A stretch of DNA of 64,000 bases from Novosphingobium huizhouense (GCF_020179475.1 NZ_JAILXZ010000003.1:372001-436000), one strand, 5' to 3'; counted from the first letter of the stretch, positions 1 to 9,707 are shown. Notes: generated from the letters alone by a model not told the origin. Program-made: numbers and translations.

Positions 1-6
1 CCGAAA

Positions 7-1530
7 TCAGGCGTCGAGCAAGTGCTCTTCGGCTATCTTCTTCTTCCACACCAGCGGGGCAAGCTGGTGTACGTTCTGGCCGTCGCTGTCGACGGCCACG
101 GTCACCGGCATGTCGGCCACGGTGAACTCGTAGATCGCCTCCATGCCGAGGTCCTCGAAGCCCACCACCTTGGCTTCCTTGATCGCCCGCGCGACGAGGT
201 AGGCCGCGCCGCCCACGGCCATCAGGTAGGCCGACTTGTGGTTGGCGATCGACTGCGTCGCGGCAGGACCGCGTTCGGCCTTGCCCACGCTGGCGAGAAG
301 GCCGAGGTCGAGCATCTGGTCCGAGAAGCTGTCCATGCGCGTGGCGGTCGTGGGGCCGGCAGGGCCGACCACTTCGTCGCGCACCGGGTCGACCGGGCCG
401 ACGTAGTAGATCACGCGGCCCCGGAAATCGACCGGCAGTTCCTCGCCCTTGGCGAGCATGTCCTTGATGCGCTTGTGCGCGGCGTCACGGCCGGTCAGCA
501 TCTTGCCGTTGAGCAGCAGGCGATCCCCCGCCTTCCAGCTCTGCACCTCTTCCTGGGTCAGCGTGTCGAGGTCGACGCGCTTTGCCGCAGAATCGGGCGC
601 CCAGTGCACTTGCGGCCACTCGTCGAACTTGGGCCGTTCGAGATAGGCAGGGCCCGAGCCGTCGAGCGTGAAGTGCGCATGGCGGGTGGCGGCGCAATTG
701 GGGATCATCGCCACGGGCTTGCCCGCAGCATGGCACGGCGCGTCCATGATCTTGACGTCGAGAATGGTCGAGAGGCCGCCAAGCCCCTGCGCGCCGATGC
801 CGAGCGCGTTGACCTTGTCGAAAATCTCGATGCGCATGCGCTCGATGTCCGTCTGCGGTCCGCGCTGCTTCAGCTGGGCCATGTCGATCGGCTCCATCAG
901 CGCCTTCTTGGCAAGCAGCACGCAGTGCTCCGCCGTGCCGCCGATGCCGATGCCGAGCATGCCCGGCGGACACCAGCCAGCCCCCATCTGCGGCAGCATC
1001 TCGATCACCCAGTCGACGATGTTCTCGGACGGGTTCATCATCTTGAACTTGGACTTGTTCTCGCTGCCGCCGCCCTTGGCCGCGACATCGACCGTAACCT
1101 TGTTGCCCCGGACCATCTCGACATGCAGCACGCACGGCGTGTTGTCGCGGGTGTTGCGGCGCGTGAAGGCAGGGTCCGCGAGCACCGATGCGCGCAGCTT
1201 GTTGTCGGGGTGGTTGTAGGCGCGGCGCACGCCTTCATCGACCACATCCTGCAGCGACAGGTCGGACTCGAGCCGGCAGTCCTGGCCCCATTCGATGAAC
1301 ACGTTGACGATGCCGGTATCCTGGCAGATCGGGCGATGACCTTCTGCGCACATCCGGCTGTTGGTCAGGATTTGCGCGATGGCGTCCTTCGCGGCGGGTC
1401 CCTGCTCGGCCTTGTAGGCTTCGCCCAGCGCCCGGATATAGTCCATCGGGTGGAAATAGCTGATGTACTGCAGCGCGTCGGCCACGCTTTCGATCAGGTC
1501 CGCTTCGCGGATCGTCACCATCTCGCCCAT
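7..1530 (-). CDS. Class I fumarate hydratase (iron-sulfur)
   Basis: Interconverts fumarate and malate in the TCA cycle in the cytoplasm, using an oxygen-sensitive [4Fe-4S] cluster. The 507-residue product has the length of the one-chain class I family and runs through both the alpha (residues ~10-300) and beta (~330-500) regions. Candidate cluster cysteines lie in RPICQDTG (C69), GWCPPGM and IPNCAATRHAHF. The start is the ATG at 1530, preceded by GGGAG; a longer frame reaching 1593 lacks family-like sequence. It is divergent from the PCMT-like gene, and the ~180 bp between them holds nothing else I recognise. Confidence 0.95.
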   Translation of the reverse strand: MGEMVTIREADLIESVADALQYISYFHPMDYIRALGEAYKAEQGPAAKDAIAQILTNSRMCAEGHRPICQDTGIVNVFIEWGQDCRLESDLSLQDVVDEGVRRAYNHPDNKLRASVLADPAFTRRNTRDNTPCVLHVEMVRGNKVTVDVAAKGGGSENKSKFKMMNPSENIVDWVIEMLPQMGAGWCPPGMLGIGIGGTAEHCVLLAKKALMEPIDMAQLKQRGPQTDIERMRIEIFDKVNALGIGAQGLGGLSTILDVKIMDAPCHAAGKPVAMIPNCAATRHAHFTLDGSGPAYLERPKFDEWPQVHWAPDSAAKRVDLDTLTQEEVQSWKAGDRLLLNGKMLTGRDAAHKRIKDMLAKGEELPVDFRGRVIYYVGPVDPVRDEVVGPAGPTTATRMDSFSDQMLDLGLLASVGKAERGPAATQSIANHKSAYLMAVGGAAYLVARAIKEAKVVGFEDLGMEAIYEFTVADMPVTVAVDSDGQNVHQLAPLVWKKKIAEEHLLDA

Positions 1531-1709
1531 CGCGGGAGACTCCCTCGTTGCCCTTCGATGGAGGCCCCTTACGCGCCGACCGGCGACATGCAAAGCGCTT
1601 GGCGCGGCATGCGTGTTAATCTAGAGGCCTATGCAACAAGGATTGAACCGGTTGCACCGCATGGCCACCCGCGTGGCAGCGCCGACCGGCGGCAGTGAGG
1701 GATGGTTTC

Positions 1710-2309
1710 ATGACCCTGGTGGAAGAACGCAACGCCTCGGGCGCGATGGCGCAGGCCAGGCGTGCGATGATCGACAGCCAGTTGCGCGTCAGCGGCGTCA
1801 ACGATCCGGCCGTGCTTGCCGCCTTCGACAGCGTGGCACGCGAAGATTTCGTGCCCCCGGCGCGCGCCGCCGTGGCCTATGTCGACCGCGCGGTTCCGCT
1901 CGCCGACGGCGCAGTACTTGCCCCGGCGCTAAGCCACGGCCAGATGCTGACCGCGGCTCAAGTTCAGGCACGCGACCGTGTGCTCGTTGTCGGCAAGCCG
2001 GGCGATTACCTCGCCGCGCTGGTCCGGGCGATGGGCGCGTCCGTAGTCACTGCCGCTGCCGGAAGCACCGATTTCGCCGAGCCCCATTACTCGCTGATCC
2101 TCGTCGACGGTGCGATCGAGGCGCTTCCGTCGGCGTTCGGCGCCGCGCTCGTCGATGACGGCCGAATCGTCACCGGCCTGCTCGAACGCGGCGTTACCCG
2201 GCTCGCCCTCGGCCGCAAGGTGGGCGGAGAGATCGTGCTCACCAGCCTTGCCGAAGCCGATTTCGCGCTGCTCCCTGAATATGCCGAGCCTGCCAAGTGG
2301 AGCTTCTGA
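1710..2309 (+). CDS. Protein-L-isoaspartate O-methyltransferase-like protein
   Basis: 199-residue member of the PCMT family, which uses SAM to methylate and repair isoaspartate in damaged proteins. The N-terminal helix (RRAMIDSQLRVSGV), the REDFVPP segment and SHGQMLTA match the family. The SAM-binding loop is not standard: where the family has E-x-G-x-G-x-G-Y, this protein reads VGKPGDY, so methyltransferase activity is uncertain. The ATG at 1710 has GAGGGA about 10 nt upstream; a GTG at 1695 is an alternative. Its stop is 5 bp before the tolC start, so the two are probably cotranscribed. An envelope-related role is only inference from this pairing. Confidence 0.8.
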   Translation: MTLVEERNASGAMAQARRAMIDSQLRVSGVNDPAVLAAFDSVAREDFVPPARAAVAYVDRAVPLADGAVLAPALSHGQMLTAAQVQARDRVLVVGKPGDYLAALVRAMGASVVTAAAGSTDFAEPHYSLILVDGAIEALPSAFGAALVDDGRIVTGLLERGVTRLALGRKVGGEIVLTSLAEADFALLPEYAEPAKWSF

Positions 2310-2314
2310 AACCC

Positions 2315-3781
2315 ATGAACGCCCGCACTCTGCGGGTCGGCTTGCTGGTAGCGTCGGTTTCTGCCTTGACTGCCCCGGCGTTCGCCGACGATCTGCGCGG
2401 CGCGCTGGTCGCTGCCTATCAGACGAATCCCAGTCTCCAGGCCGCGCGCGCCAACCAGCGGGCTACCGACGAGAGCGTGCCGATCGCGCGTGCTTCCGGC
2501 CTGCCTTCGCTCGCGGCGACGGCCAGCTACACCGAGTTCGTCAAGCAGACCTCGAACAGCTTCCTTGCACCGAGCCGCCAGACGTCGAACGACCTGTCGC
2601 TTTCCGTGCCGGTCTTCGCCGGCGGGGCGATCAAGAACTCGGTCCGGGCCGCCAAGACGCGCGTGCTCGCCGGCCAGGCCGATCTCCAGGGTGTCGAAAG
2701 CGGCGTGTTCGCCCAGACCGTGGCGGCGTACATGGACGTGATCCGCGACCAGGCGATCGTCGGGCTCAACCGTAGCAACGTGCAGGTCCTCGAGGTCAAC
2801 CTCAAGGCGACGACCGACCGCTACGAGATCGGCGACGTGACCCGTACCGACGTTGCCCAGTCGAATTCGCGCCTCGCCCTGGCACGCGGGGACCTGCGCA
2901 CCGCCGAAGCAAATCTTGTCGCCAGCCGCGAGCGCTACGTGCAGGTGGTGGGCAAGGCGCCGGTCGACCTCCAGCCACCGCCGCCGCTCGCCGGCCTGCC
3001 GGCGTCGCCCGATGACGCGGTGGACATCGCGCTCGCCAACAACCCCGATCTGCTGGCCGCGCGCCAGCGCAGCAAGGCTGCTGGTTATGACGTGAAGGTT
3101 GCCGGCGCAGGACGGCTGCCGCGGGTTTCGGTCTTCACCGGGGGCAACTACACCAATTACCTTGGAACTCTCGGAAGTGTCGGCAGCGCCGGTGCGACGC
3201 AGGGACAGACGACGGCGCAAGCCGGGGTCCAGGCGTCCATTCCGCTGTTCCAGGGCGGGCTGCCCGCAGCGCGCGAACGCCAGGCGCAGGCGGTGGAAGG
3301 CGCGACCATGGAGCAGGAGATTTCGACCGAGCGCGAGGTCATCGCCACGGTCCGCTCCGCCTTCACCTCTTGGAAGGCGGCCAACGACATCATCGCGATG
3401 AACCAGACCGCGGTCGAGGCCGCGGCGCTGAGCCTCGAGGGTGTTCGGGCAGAGAACACCGTGGGCAATCGCACCATCCTCAACATCCTCGATGCCGAGC
3501 AGGAACTGCTGAGGGCACAGGTCCAGCTCGTCGCCGCGCGCCGCAATGCCTATGTCGCCGGCTTCAACCTGCTGGCGGCGATGGGCAAGGCACAGGCCAA
3601 GGACCTTGCGCTCGACGCCGGGCCCGAAAGTGCGGTGCTTTACGATCCCCAGGTGAACTACGACCGGGTGAAGGGCAAGATCTGGGACTGGGCCAGCGAC
3701 CCGGCGCCCAAGCCCGTAGCAACCCGTACCGTTGACTCTCCGGCGCAGGATGCGACAATTCCGGCGCAACCTGCTCCCTGA
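2315..3781 (+). CDS. tolC: TolC family outer membrane efflux/secretion channel
   Basis: Outer-membrane trimeric channel partner of RND/ABC exporters and type I secretion. A signal peptide is evident (MNARTLRVGLL...APAFA, cleavage before DD at ~26). The mature protein shows the two internally related OEP repeats rich in long helices, with the hallmark VRxAFTSWKAAN and NRTILNILDAEQELL segments (~residues 355-400). Its 488 residues are normal for alphaproteobacterial TolC, with a short polar proline-containing tail. The ATG at 2315 was chosen because the signal peptide starts there; an in-frame GTG at 2297 overlaps the PCMT-like gene. It could serve the RTX protease encoded at 44.3-46.0 kb, but no link is visible. 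Confidence 0.92.
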   Translation: MNARTLRVGLLVASVSALTAPAFADDLRGALVAAYQTNPSLQAARANQRATDESVPIARASGLPSLAATASYTEFVKQTSNSFLAPSRQTSNDLSLSVPVFAGGAIKNSVRAAKTRVLAGQADLQGVESGVFAQTVAAYMDVIRDQAIVGLNRSNVQVLEVNLKATTDRYEIGDVTRTDVAQSNSRLALARGDLRTAEANLVASRERYVQVVGKAPVDLQPPPPLAGLPASPDDAVDIALANNPDLLAARQRSKAAGYDVKVAGAGRLPRVSVFTGGNYTNYLGTLGSVGSAGATQGQTTAQAGVQASIPLFQGGLPAARERQAQAVEGATMEQEISTEREVIATVRSAFTSWKAANDIIAMNQTAVEAAALSLEGVRAENTVGNRTILNILDAEQELLRAQVQLVAARRNAYVAGFNLLAAMGKAQAKDLALDAGPESAVLYDPQVNYDRVKGKIWDWASDPAPKPVATRTVDSPAQDATIPAQPAP

Positions 3782-3827
3782 GGGGGGATTCGGGCAGGCG
3801 CTGTTTATGGGGCACGGGATCAGGATA

Positions 3828-4289
3828 ATGCGCCAGGCTGGAGAACCGTCGGTCGAGGAAATCCTCGAATCGATCAAGAAGGTGATCGCTCGCGACAATC
3901 GCGTGGAAGCAGCGCAGTCCCGCGCATCCCGCGCCGGCGCCGCCGATGCGCTGCCCAACCGCGTCCATGAAGTGCTCGACCTTACCGAGATTGCAGCGCA
4001 GGTCCTGGCCGAAGATCACGATCTGCCGGTATCGGCCGATCGGGACGAATCGCCGTTGCTGCCCGAAACCACCGCCGCTTCGATGCGCGATTCGCTCGCG
4101 GCGCTCGCCATGCTGTCCGAACCCGGAGCCCAGCCGCAGATCGTGCGCTCGGGCGAAACCTCGCTCGAAAGCCTCGTGCGCGAAATGCTGCGCCCGATGC
4201 TGGCCGAATGGCTCGACAAGAACCTGCCGCCGATGGTGGAAAAGATGGTGGCGAGCGAGATCGCCCGGATCGTCGGCAAGAAGGGCTGA
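3828..4289 (+). CDS. PopZ-like DUF2497 cell-pole organizing protein
   Basis: 153 residues with the PopZ layout: a conserved N-terminal helix (EPSVEEILESIKKVIARDN), an acidic variable linker, and a conserved C-terminal block (LRPMLAEWLDKNLPPMVEKM...IARIVG) that drives self-assembly. In Caulobacter PopZ forms a polar matrix that anchors ParB-parS, so its presence ~24 kb from parABS in this genome is functionally coherent. It follows tolC by 46 bp, a neighbourhood typical of alphaproteobacteria, but valS, the usual next gene, is replaced here by a peptidase. The start at 3828 gives the conserved N-terminus; the upstream extension does not look coding. Confidence 0.85.
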   Translation: MRQAGEPSVEEILESIKKVIARDNRVEAAQSRASRAGAADALPNRVHEVLDLTEIAAQVLAEDHDLPVSADRDESPLLPETTAASMRDSLAALAMLSEPGAQPQIVRSGETSLESLVREMLRPMLAEWLDKNLPPMVEKMVASEIARIVGKKG

Positions 4290-4356
4290 CAGTTCCCCTG
4301 CTTGCCGGTTGTCCTGCAGGCTGGAATTCCGGCGCCCAACCGCTTATCCGGTTGCG

Positions 4357-6510
4357 ATGAAAACCAGTTTGCTTTTCAGCGCCGCGCCCACGCTTGCCGC
4401 TGCCCTCGCCCTTGCCGTCCCTGCCTCCGTCTCGGCCGCTCCTGCACCCACGCCCTTCTCGGCGCAGGATCTCGTATCGCTCAATCGTCTTGGCGGCGTC
4501 GCGGTCTCGCCCGATGGCAAGCTCGTTGCCTACACCGTGACCGTCACCGACCCGTCGAGCTATGTGCGCACCACCCAGCTCTGGATCCGCGCGCTCGATG
4601 GCAAGACTCCCGCGCGGCAGATCGCGGTCGGCGGCTCGGCCAGCGACCCCGCCTTTGCGCCCGACGGCTGCCTCTACCTACTGTCAGACCGCAAGCAGGA
4701 CGGTGAAGGGGCGAGCTCGCAAGTCTGGAAGATCGCAAGCCCGGCATCGCCAGCCCCCGCGCTCGCAGCGGTCACCGCTTTCAAAGCCGACGTCAACGGC
4801 TTCAAGCTTTCCCCCGATGGCAAGCGCATCGCCGTCTGGGGCGACATCGCCCGCAGCTGCGCGACGTTCGGCGGGTGTGACGGCGACGGGAACACCACCC
4901 TGCCCGGTCCCGGAACGGGCCGCCTCTACAAGGACGGGGTCGGCTTCGTGCGCCATTGGGATTCCTGGGAGACGCCGGGCAACTACAGTCGCATCTTCGC
5001 CTTCGCGGTGGGTGCGGATGGCCGTGTCGACCCGGCCACCGGCCACGCGCTCGATGGCAATGCGGCCAAAGGCGGCCTCGTCGGCGATGCGCCCAACAAG
5101 CCGTTCGGCGATGGCGGCGACGTGACGTGGAGTGCGGACAGCAAGGCGGTGATCTACGCCGCGCGCCGGGCCGATCGCGACGAGCCGCGCTCGACCAATC
5201 TCGACTTGTGGTGGGCGCCGGTCGACGGCGCACCGCCGCGCAACCTCACCGCCGCGAACAAGGCGACCGACGCTGGCCCCGCAGTCTCGCCCGACGGGCG
5301 CTGGCTCGCCTATGTCGCGATGGCGCGACCGACGTTTGAAGCCGATCGTCTCGTCGTCCAGCTGATGGACCTCGAGACCGGCCAGACCCGCGCGCTGACC
5401 CAGAGCTGGGATCGCTCGGCGGGCGCTCTGCAATGGACCGCCGACGGCAAGGCGCTGCTCGCCTCGGCCGAGGACGTGCTCGACACCCCCGCCTTCCGCA
5501 TCGATGTCGCCACCGGCAGGGTTACGCGCCTGGCGCTCTCACCGGTCAGGGGCCGCGAGGGCCACATCGCCAACGTAACCCCGCTCAAGGACGGACGCTT
5601 CGTCTTCTCCCGCGATTCGATCGAGGCGCCGGCCGAGATCTTTGTGGGCAAGCCCGGCGGAAAGGCCGTGGCGCTGACCGATCTCGCCACCTCGGCCCTC
5701 GCCGACCGCGCGCCTGTCACCGCCCGCCGCTTCAGCTTCAAGGGCGCGAACGGCGATACCGTCTGGGGCCAAATCACCAAGCCCGCCTGGGCTGCAGGCA
5801 AGCTCCCCGGCATCCTCTATGTCCACGGCGGACCGCAGGGCTCGTTCAACGACGCCTGGTCGAACCGCTGGAACCCGCGCGTCGTCGCGTCGCAGGGCTA
5901 TGCCGTGGTCTCGGTCGATTTCCACGGATCGACCGGCTACGGCCAGGCCTTCACCGATGCGATCAGCAACGACTGGGGCGGCAAGCCGCTCGAGGACCTG
6001 CAGAAGGGCTTTGCCGCCGCGGCGGCGCTCGATCCTCAGGTCGATGACGCCAACGCCTGCGCGATGGGCGCATCCTATGGCGGCTACATGATGAACTGGA
6101 TCGAGGGGAACTGGCCCGACAAGTTCCGCTGCATCGTCCAGCACGACGGCGTGTTCGACGCCCGCGCCATGGCCTTCGAGACCGAGGAGCTGTGGTTCGA
6201 CGAATGGGAACACGGCCAGAAGACATACATGCAGGACCCCGCAGCCTACGAGAAGGCGAACCCGGTCAACCATGTCGCCCAGTGGAAGACGCCGATGCTG
6301 GTGATCACCAGCGAGAAGGACTTCCGCATCCCCTATACGCAGGGGCTCGCTGCATTCACGGCGCTGCAGACGATGAAGGTGCCGGGCGAACTGCTCGTCT
6401 TCCCCGACGAGAACCACTGGGTGCTCAAGCCGAAGAATTCGCTGCAATGGCACCAGACCGTGTTCCGCTGGCTCGATCGGTGGTTGAGGAAGGGCGGGAA
6501 GGAGGGCTAG
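4357..6510 (+). CDS. S9 family (prolyl oligopeptidase/acylaminoacyl) secreted peptidase
   Basis: 717-residue serine peptidase with a signal peptide (residues 1 to ~28, ending SVSAAPA), an N-terminal beta-propeller containing repeated SPDG motifs (SPDGKLVAY, SPDGKRIAV, SPDGRWLAY), and a C-terminal alpha/beta hydrolase domain. The nucleophile Ser lies in GASYGGYM, the oxyanion-side motif is YVHGGPQG, and the Asp and His are in SEKDFRIPY and DENHWV. It probably works in the periplasm cleaving peptides. The start at 4357 is fixed by the signal peptide; the open frame runs back to 3946 but overlaps the PopZ-like gene. Confidence 0.93.
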   Translation: MKTSLLFSAAPTLAAALALAVPASVSAAPAPTPFSAQDLVSLNRLGGVAVSPDGKLVAYTVTVTDPSSYVRTTQLWIRALDGKTPARQIAVGGSASDPAFAPDGCLYLLSDRKQDGEGASSQVWKIASPASPAPALAAVTAFKADVNGFKLSPDGKRIAVWGDIARSCATFGGCDGDGNTTLPGPGTGRLYKDGVGFVRHWDSWETPGNYSRIFAFAVGADGRVDPATGHALDGNAAKGGLVGDAPNKPFGDGGDVTWSADSKAVIYAARRADRDEPRSTNLDLWWAPVDGAPPRNLTAANKATDAGPAVSPDGRWLAYVAMARPTFEADRLVVQLMDLETGQTRALTQSWDRSAGALQWTADGKALLASAEDVLDTPAFRIDVATGRVTRLALSPVRGREGHIANVTPLKDGRFVFSRDSIEAPAEIFVGKPGGKAVALTDLATSALADRAPVTARRFSFKGANGDTVWGQITKPAWAAGKLPGILYVHGGPQGSFNDAWSNRWNPRVVASQGYAVVSVDFHGSTGYGQAFTDAISNDWGGKPLEDLQKGFAAAAALDPQVDDANACAMGASYGGYMMNWIEGNWPDKFRCIVQHDGVFDARAMAFETEELWFDEWEHGQKTYMQDPAAYEKANPVNHVAQWKTPMLVITSEKDFRIPYTQGLAAFTALQTMKVPGELLVFPDENHWVLKPKNSLQWHQTVFRWLDRWLRKGGKEG

Positions 6511-6535
6511 GCCCCTCCGCGAAAAGGGAGAATCC

Positions 6536-6961
6536 ATGGCCAAGCCCGACCCCGCGCTGCTCGATCCGGCGCGCTATCCTTTTGCGCACGAGGTGACCAC
6601 GCGCTTCGCCGACCTCGACCCCAACGACCACATCAACAACGTGGCCATGGCGGCGGTGTTCGAGGACGGGCGCGTGCGCTTCAACGTCGGCGCGGGCATG
6701 GTGCGGACCGAAACCTTCCGCCCGATGGTGGCGAGCGTCGCCATCGAATACCTCGACCAGGCGCACTTCCCGCAAAGCATGACCTGCCATGTCGCCGCCT
6801 GCGACGTCGGCCGGTCTAGCTGGCAGATGCAGCAGCTGCTGGTGCAGGAAGGCCGCCCGGTCGCGACCTGCCGCACGGTGGTGGTCAGTACCGACGGGCA
6901 CAAGGCTGTGCCGATCCCCGACGCTTTCCGCGCGCTGCTCCAGCCCTGGCTGCTGAAATGA
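6536..6961 (+). CDS. Acyl-CoA thioesterase, 4HBT hot-dog fold
   Basis: 141-residue single hot-dog domain protein that would hydrolyse an acyl-CoA thioester. The family motif appears as [15 protein letters not shown] (around residues 21-36), with the catalytic Asp followed by D-H-x-N. The substrate cannot be told from sequence; relatives include FadM/YbgC-type enzymes. AGGGAG sits 7 nt before the ATG. Its TGA overlaps the ATG of the next gene by 4 bp, so the two are translationally coupled. Confidence 0.88.
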   Translation: MAKPDPALLDPARYPFAHEVTTRFADLDPNDHINNVAMAAVFEDGRVRFNVGAGMVRTETFRPMVASVAIEYLDQAHFPQSMTCHVAACDVGRSSWQMQQLLVQEGRPVATCRTVVVSTDGHKAVPIPDAFRALLQPWLLK

Positions 6962-7329
6962 CGTCAGCCGCCGAAGTCCGCGCTGCCGAGGAAGCGCTCG
7001 CCAAGCTGGGCGGCTTTGCCATGCAGCGCCACATCCTGCTTTGCGCCGGGCCGGAAAAGGACAAGTGTGCCCCGCGCGAGAAGGGCGAGGAAAGCTGGGC
7101 CTATCTCAAGAAGCGTCTGGGCGAGCTCAAGCTCGGCGGGGCGCAAGGCGTGCTGCGCAACAAGGTCGGCTGCCTGCGCGTGTGCCTCGCCGGGCCGATC
7201 GCGGTCGTCTACCCCGACGAGGTCTGGTACCATTCCTGCTCGCCGCAGGTCCTCGAACGCATCCTGCAGGAGCATATCATCGGCGGCGTGCCGGTGGAGG
7301 ATTTTCGCCTCCACCCGCCTGCTGCCTGA
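6958..7329 (+). CDS. Thioredoxin-like [2Fe-2S] ferredoxin domain protein
   Basis: 123 residues resembling the thioredoxin-like ferredoxins (the NuoE C-terminal type). Four cysteines sit in the expected pattern: C-x8-C in the first half ([13 protein letters not shown]) and C-x3-C in the second ([10 protein letters not shown]), followed by the typical VVYPDEVWY strand. A fifth cysteine is in YHSCSP. It presumably carries a 2Fe-2S cluster and transfers electrons, but the partner is unknown. It overlaps the thioesterase by 4 bp and ends 3 bp from the convergent reductase gene. Confidence 0.85.
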   Translation: MTSAAEVRAAEEALAKLGGFAMQRHILLCAGPEKDKCAPREKGEESWAYLKKRLGELKLGGAQGVLRNKVGCLRVCLAGPIAVVYPDEVWYHSCSPQVLERILQEHIIGGVPVEDFRLHPPAA

Positions 7330-7332
7330 GGA

Positions 7333-8511
7333 TCAGTTCTCCACCTCGAAGGTGATCTCGGCATGTTCGCGCAGGCGCTTGACCAGCGCTTCGCCCAGGA
7401 ACGCGCCCGGCGTGCCGACCCCGCCCGCCACATCCGATTCGACCAGCCCCAGCCCGGTTTCGGTCAGCATCCGGCTGGTCGAGCCATAGCCCGGATCGTA
7501 GCGGCCCTTGACCCCGTAGTGGATGGCCTGACCGTCGGGCATCTCGCCGACGAACAGCAGATCGTAGCTGCCGTTGTCGCGCACGTCCTTGCTCGGCCCT
7601 TCGCCCGGCAGCGGGTCGTTGGGAGTGCCGATCATCGGCGTCGAGGCGACGTAGTTGGCGATCTGTTCGCCCTGCTCCCCGGGGCCCGTCAGGATCATCT
7701 CGTCGTAGACGAAGTCCTCGCCGAACGGGAAACCGAGCAGCTGGTTGGTGCGGTGGACGTTCTTGACGTTGATCACCGCCATCACGAACGGTGCCTGCCA
7801 CGATCCCAGGCTCTCGTCGTAGAGCGGCTTGTCGGCGGGCGGCTGGGGCGGGCCCTCGAAGCCCGGTGTCAGGCCGAACGGGCTCGCCATGATCTGGCCC
7901 AGCGCCGGCTCCTTCGCGATCGCCGCCAGCGTCGCCTTGAGGCTCGCTGCAGTGCCGCCCGAAACGCCGCCCTTGGTATCGCGCACGCGGCCCTTCACTC
8001 TCGGCGCGGGCTTGCCGAAGCGGGCGACCGCTTCCTTTTGCAGCATCAGCACGCCAAGATCGAACGGGATCGAGTCGAACCCGCACGAAAAGCAGATGCG
8101 TGCGCCGCTGGCCTTGGCCGCGGCATCGTACTTGTCGATCATCTGGCGCATCCACACCGGCTCGCCGCACAAGTCTGCATAGTCGGTCCCGGCTTCGACG
8201 CAGGCGGCAACCACCGGCTCGCCATAAAGCTGGTATGGCCCGACGGTGGTGACGATCGACCGGGTCGATTCGGCCATCGCCCTGACGCTTGCCGGATCGG
8301 CGATGTCCGCAACGATCAGTGGCGTGTCGGCGGGGGCACCGATCAGGTCGCGGATCTCCGCAAGCTTGGCGGCGCTTCGACCCGCCATTGCCCACTTCGG
8401 TCCGCTCTGGCCGTAGTGGCTGTTGAGGTATTCGGCGACGAGGCGCCCGGTGTAACCGGTCGCCCCGTAGATGACGATGTCATAGGGGCGCGCGGCGCGG
8501 TCGGTCGGCAT
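7333..8511 (-). CDS. Saccharopine dehydrogenase-like NADP-binding protein (trans-acting enoyl reductase type)
   Basis: 392-residue oxidoreductase with an N-terminal Rossmann fold (IVIYGATGYTGRLVAEYL, residues ~11-28) and the DLCGEPVWMRQMID segment typical of the saccharopine-dehydrogenase-like group that includes the mycobacterial trans-acting enoyl reductase. Lysine metabolism is unlikely; reduction of a lipid or thioester-bound intermediate is the better guess. It lies 26 bp downstream of an acyl-CoA dehydrogenase on the same strand, so it probably shares that gene's promoter and operator and works in acyl-CoA metabolism. Confidence 0.85.
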   Translation of the reverse strand: MPTDRAARPYDIVIYGATGYTGRLVAEYLNSHYGQSGPKWAMAGRSAAKLAEIRDLIGAPADTPLIVADIADPASVRAMAESTRSIVTTVGPYQLYGEPVVAACVEAGTDYADLCGEPVWMRQMIDKYDAAAKASGARICFSCGFDSIPFDLGVLMLQKEAVARFGKPAPRVKGRVRDTKGGVSGGTAASLKATLAAIAKEPALGQIMASPFGLTPGFEGPPQPPADKPLYDESLGSWQAPFVMAVINVKNVHRTNQLLGFPFGEDFVYDEMILTGPGEQGEQIANYVASTPMIGTPNDPLPGEGPSKDVRDNGSYDLLFVGEMPDGQAIHYGVKGRYDPGYGSTSRMLTETGLGLVESDVAGGVGTPGAFLGEALVKRLREHAEITFEVEN

Positions 8512-8537
8512 TGGAAGTCACTCCCTTCCCGTTGAAG

Positions 8538-9707
8538 TCAGAACCCGTACTGGCGGCTGGCGAGATCGAACATGATCTCCTCGGACCCGCCGCCGATCGC
8601 CATCACGCGGACCTCGCGATAGATCCGCTCGACGCGACTGCCGCGAATGAAGCTGGCGCCACCGAGGATCTGGCACGCCTCGCGCGCGCAGAATTCCATG
8701 GTCTGGGTCGCCTGCACCTTCAGCAATGCGAATTCGCCCGGGGCGGCCTTGTCGTTCATCAGCGTCCACGCGCAATGGTCGATCCACGCCTGCGTCGCCT
8801 GGATGCGGCGCAGCATGTCGGCCAGCTTGTGGCGGATCACCTGGTTGGCGACGAGCGGCTTGCCGAACGTCTGCCGCTCGCGCGCCCAGTCAAGCGCGTC
8901 CTCGAAGCACAGCCGCGCGTTCGCCGCGGCCTGCTGCGCCATGCCGATGCGCTCGCCGTTGAAACTGCGCATGATTGCACCGAACCCGGCGTTCTCCGGC
9001 CCGATCAGGTTCTCAGCGGGAACTTCGACGTCGTCGAAATGGATCGTCGCGGTGTCTGATGAATGCCAGCCCATCTTTTCGAGCGCCGTGCGCGACACGC
9101 CGGGGCTCGCCATGTCGACCAGCAGCAGCGACACGCCGCCGATGCCGGGGCCGCCGGTGCGCACGGCCAGCGTGATCCAATCCGCGCGCATCCCCGAAGT
9201 GATGTAGGTTTTCTGGCCGTTGACGACATAATGGGCACCCTTGCGCTCGGCGCGCGTGCGCAGGTTGGCGACATCCGACCCGCCCGAAGGCTCCGTGATG
9301 CCGAGCGCAATGATCTTCTCACCCGCCAGCACGGCCGGCGCGATTGCCTGCTTCATCGCATCGCTGCCCCCCGCGAGAATCGGCGGCAGGCCGATCCCGT
9401 GAGTCATCAGCGAAGCGACGATCCCGCCCGCGCCGGGGCGGCACAGCTCCTCGCTCTGCACGAAGGAATGGAAGATCGTGCAGCCCTGCGCCGTACCGCC
9501 GAACTCCTCGGGATAGCCGAAGCCCAGGATGCCTGCTCGGGCCGCCTTGCGATGAAGCTCGCGGGGCAACTCTCCGGCGCGCTCCCAGGCATCGACGTTT
9601 GGCATGATCTCACGCGAGACGAAGGCGCGGACGCTGTCGCAGACGGCCTCGTGAGTATCGTCGTAGTGGGGCGAGCGGCTCCGCCACTCGTCGAACAGAT
9701 GGGCCAT
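8538..9707 (-). CDS. Acyl-CoA dehydrogenase
   Basis: 389-residue FAD-dependent acyl-CoA dehydrogenase. The first signature appears as ITEPSGGSDVANLRT and the second as QILGGASFIRGSRVERIYREVRVMAIGGGSEEIM, where the segment before GGGSEEI would hold the C-terminal active-site region. The start at 9707 is preceded by GGAGGA; an in-frame start at 9767 adds non-family sequence. It heads an apparent two-gene operon with the NADP-binding reductase. A 16 bp palindrome lies 71 bp upstream and resembles one at the same distance from the acyl-CoA dehydrogenase at 25.7-26.8 kb. Chain-length preference cannot be read from sequence. Confidence 0.92.
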   Translation of the reverse strand: MAHLFDEWRSRSPHYDDTHEAVCDSVRAFVSREIMPNVDAWERAGELPRELHRKAARAGILGFGYPEEFGGTAQGCTIFHSFVQSEELCRPGAGGIVASLMTHGIGLPPILAGGSDAMKQAIAPAVLAGEKIIALGITEPSGGSDVANLRTRAERKGAHYVVNGQKTYITSGMRADWITLAVRTGGPGIGGVSLLLVDMASPGVSRTALEKMGWHSSDTATIHFDDVEVPAENLIGPENAGFGAIMRSFNGERIGMAQQAAANARLCFEDALDWARERQTFGKPLVANQVIRHKLADMLRRIQATQAWIDHCAWTLMNDKAAPGEFALLKVQATQTMEFCAREACQILGGASFIRGSRVERIYREVRVMAIGGGSEEIMFDLASRQYGF

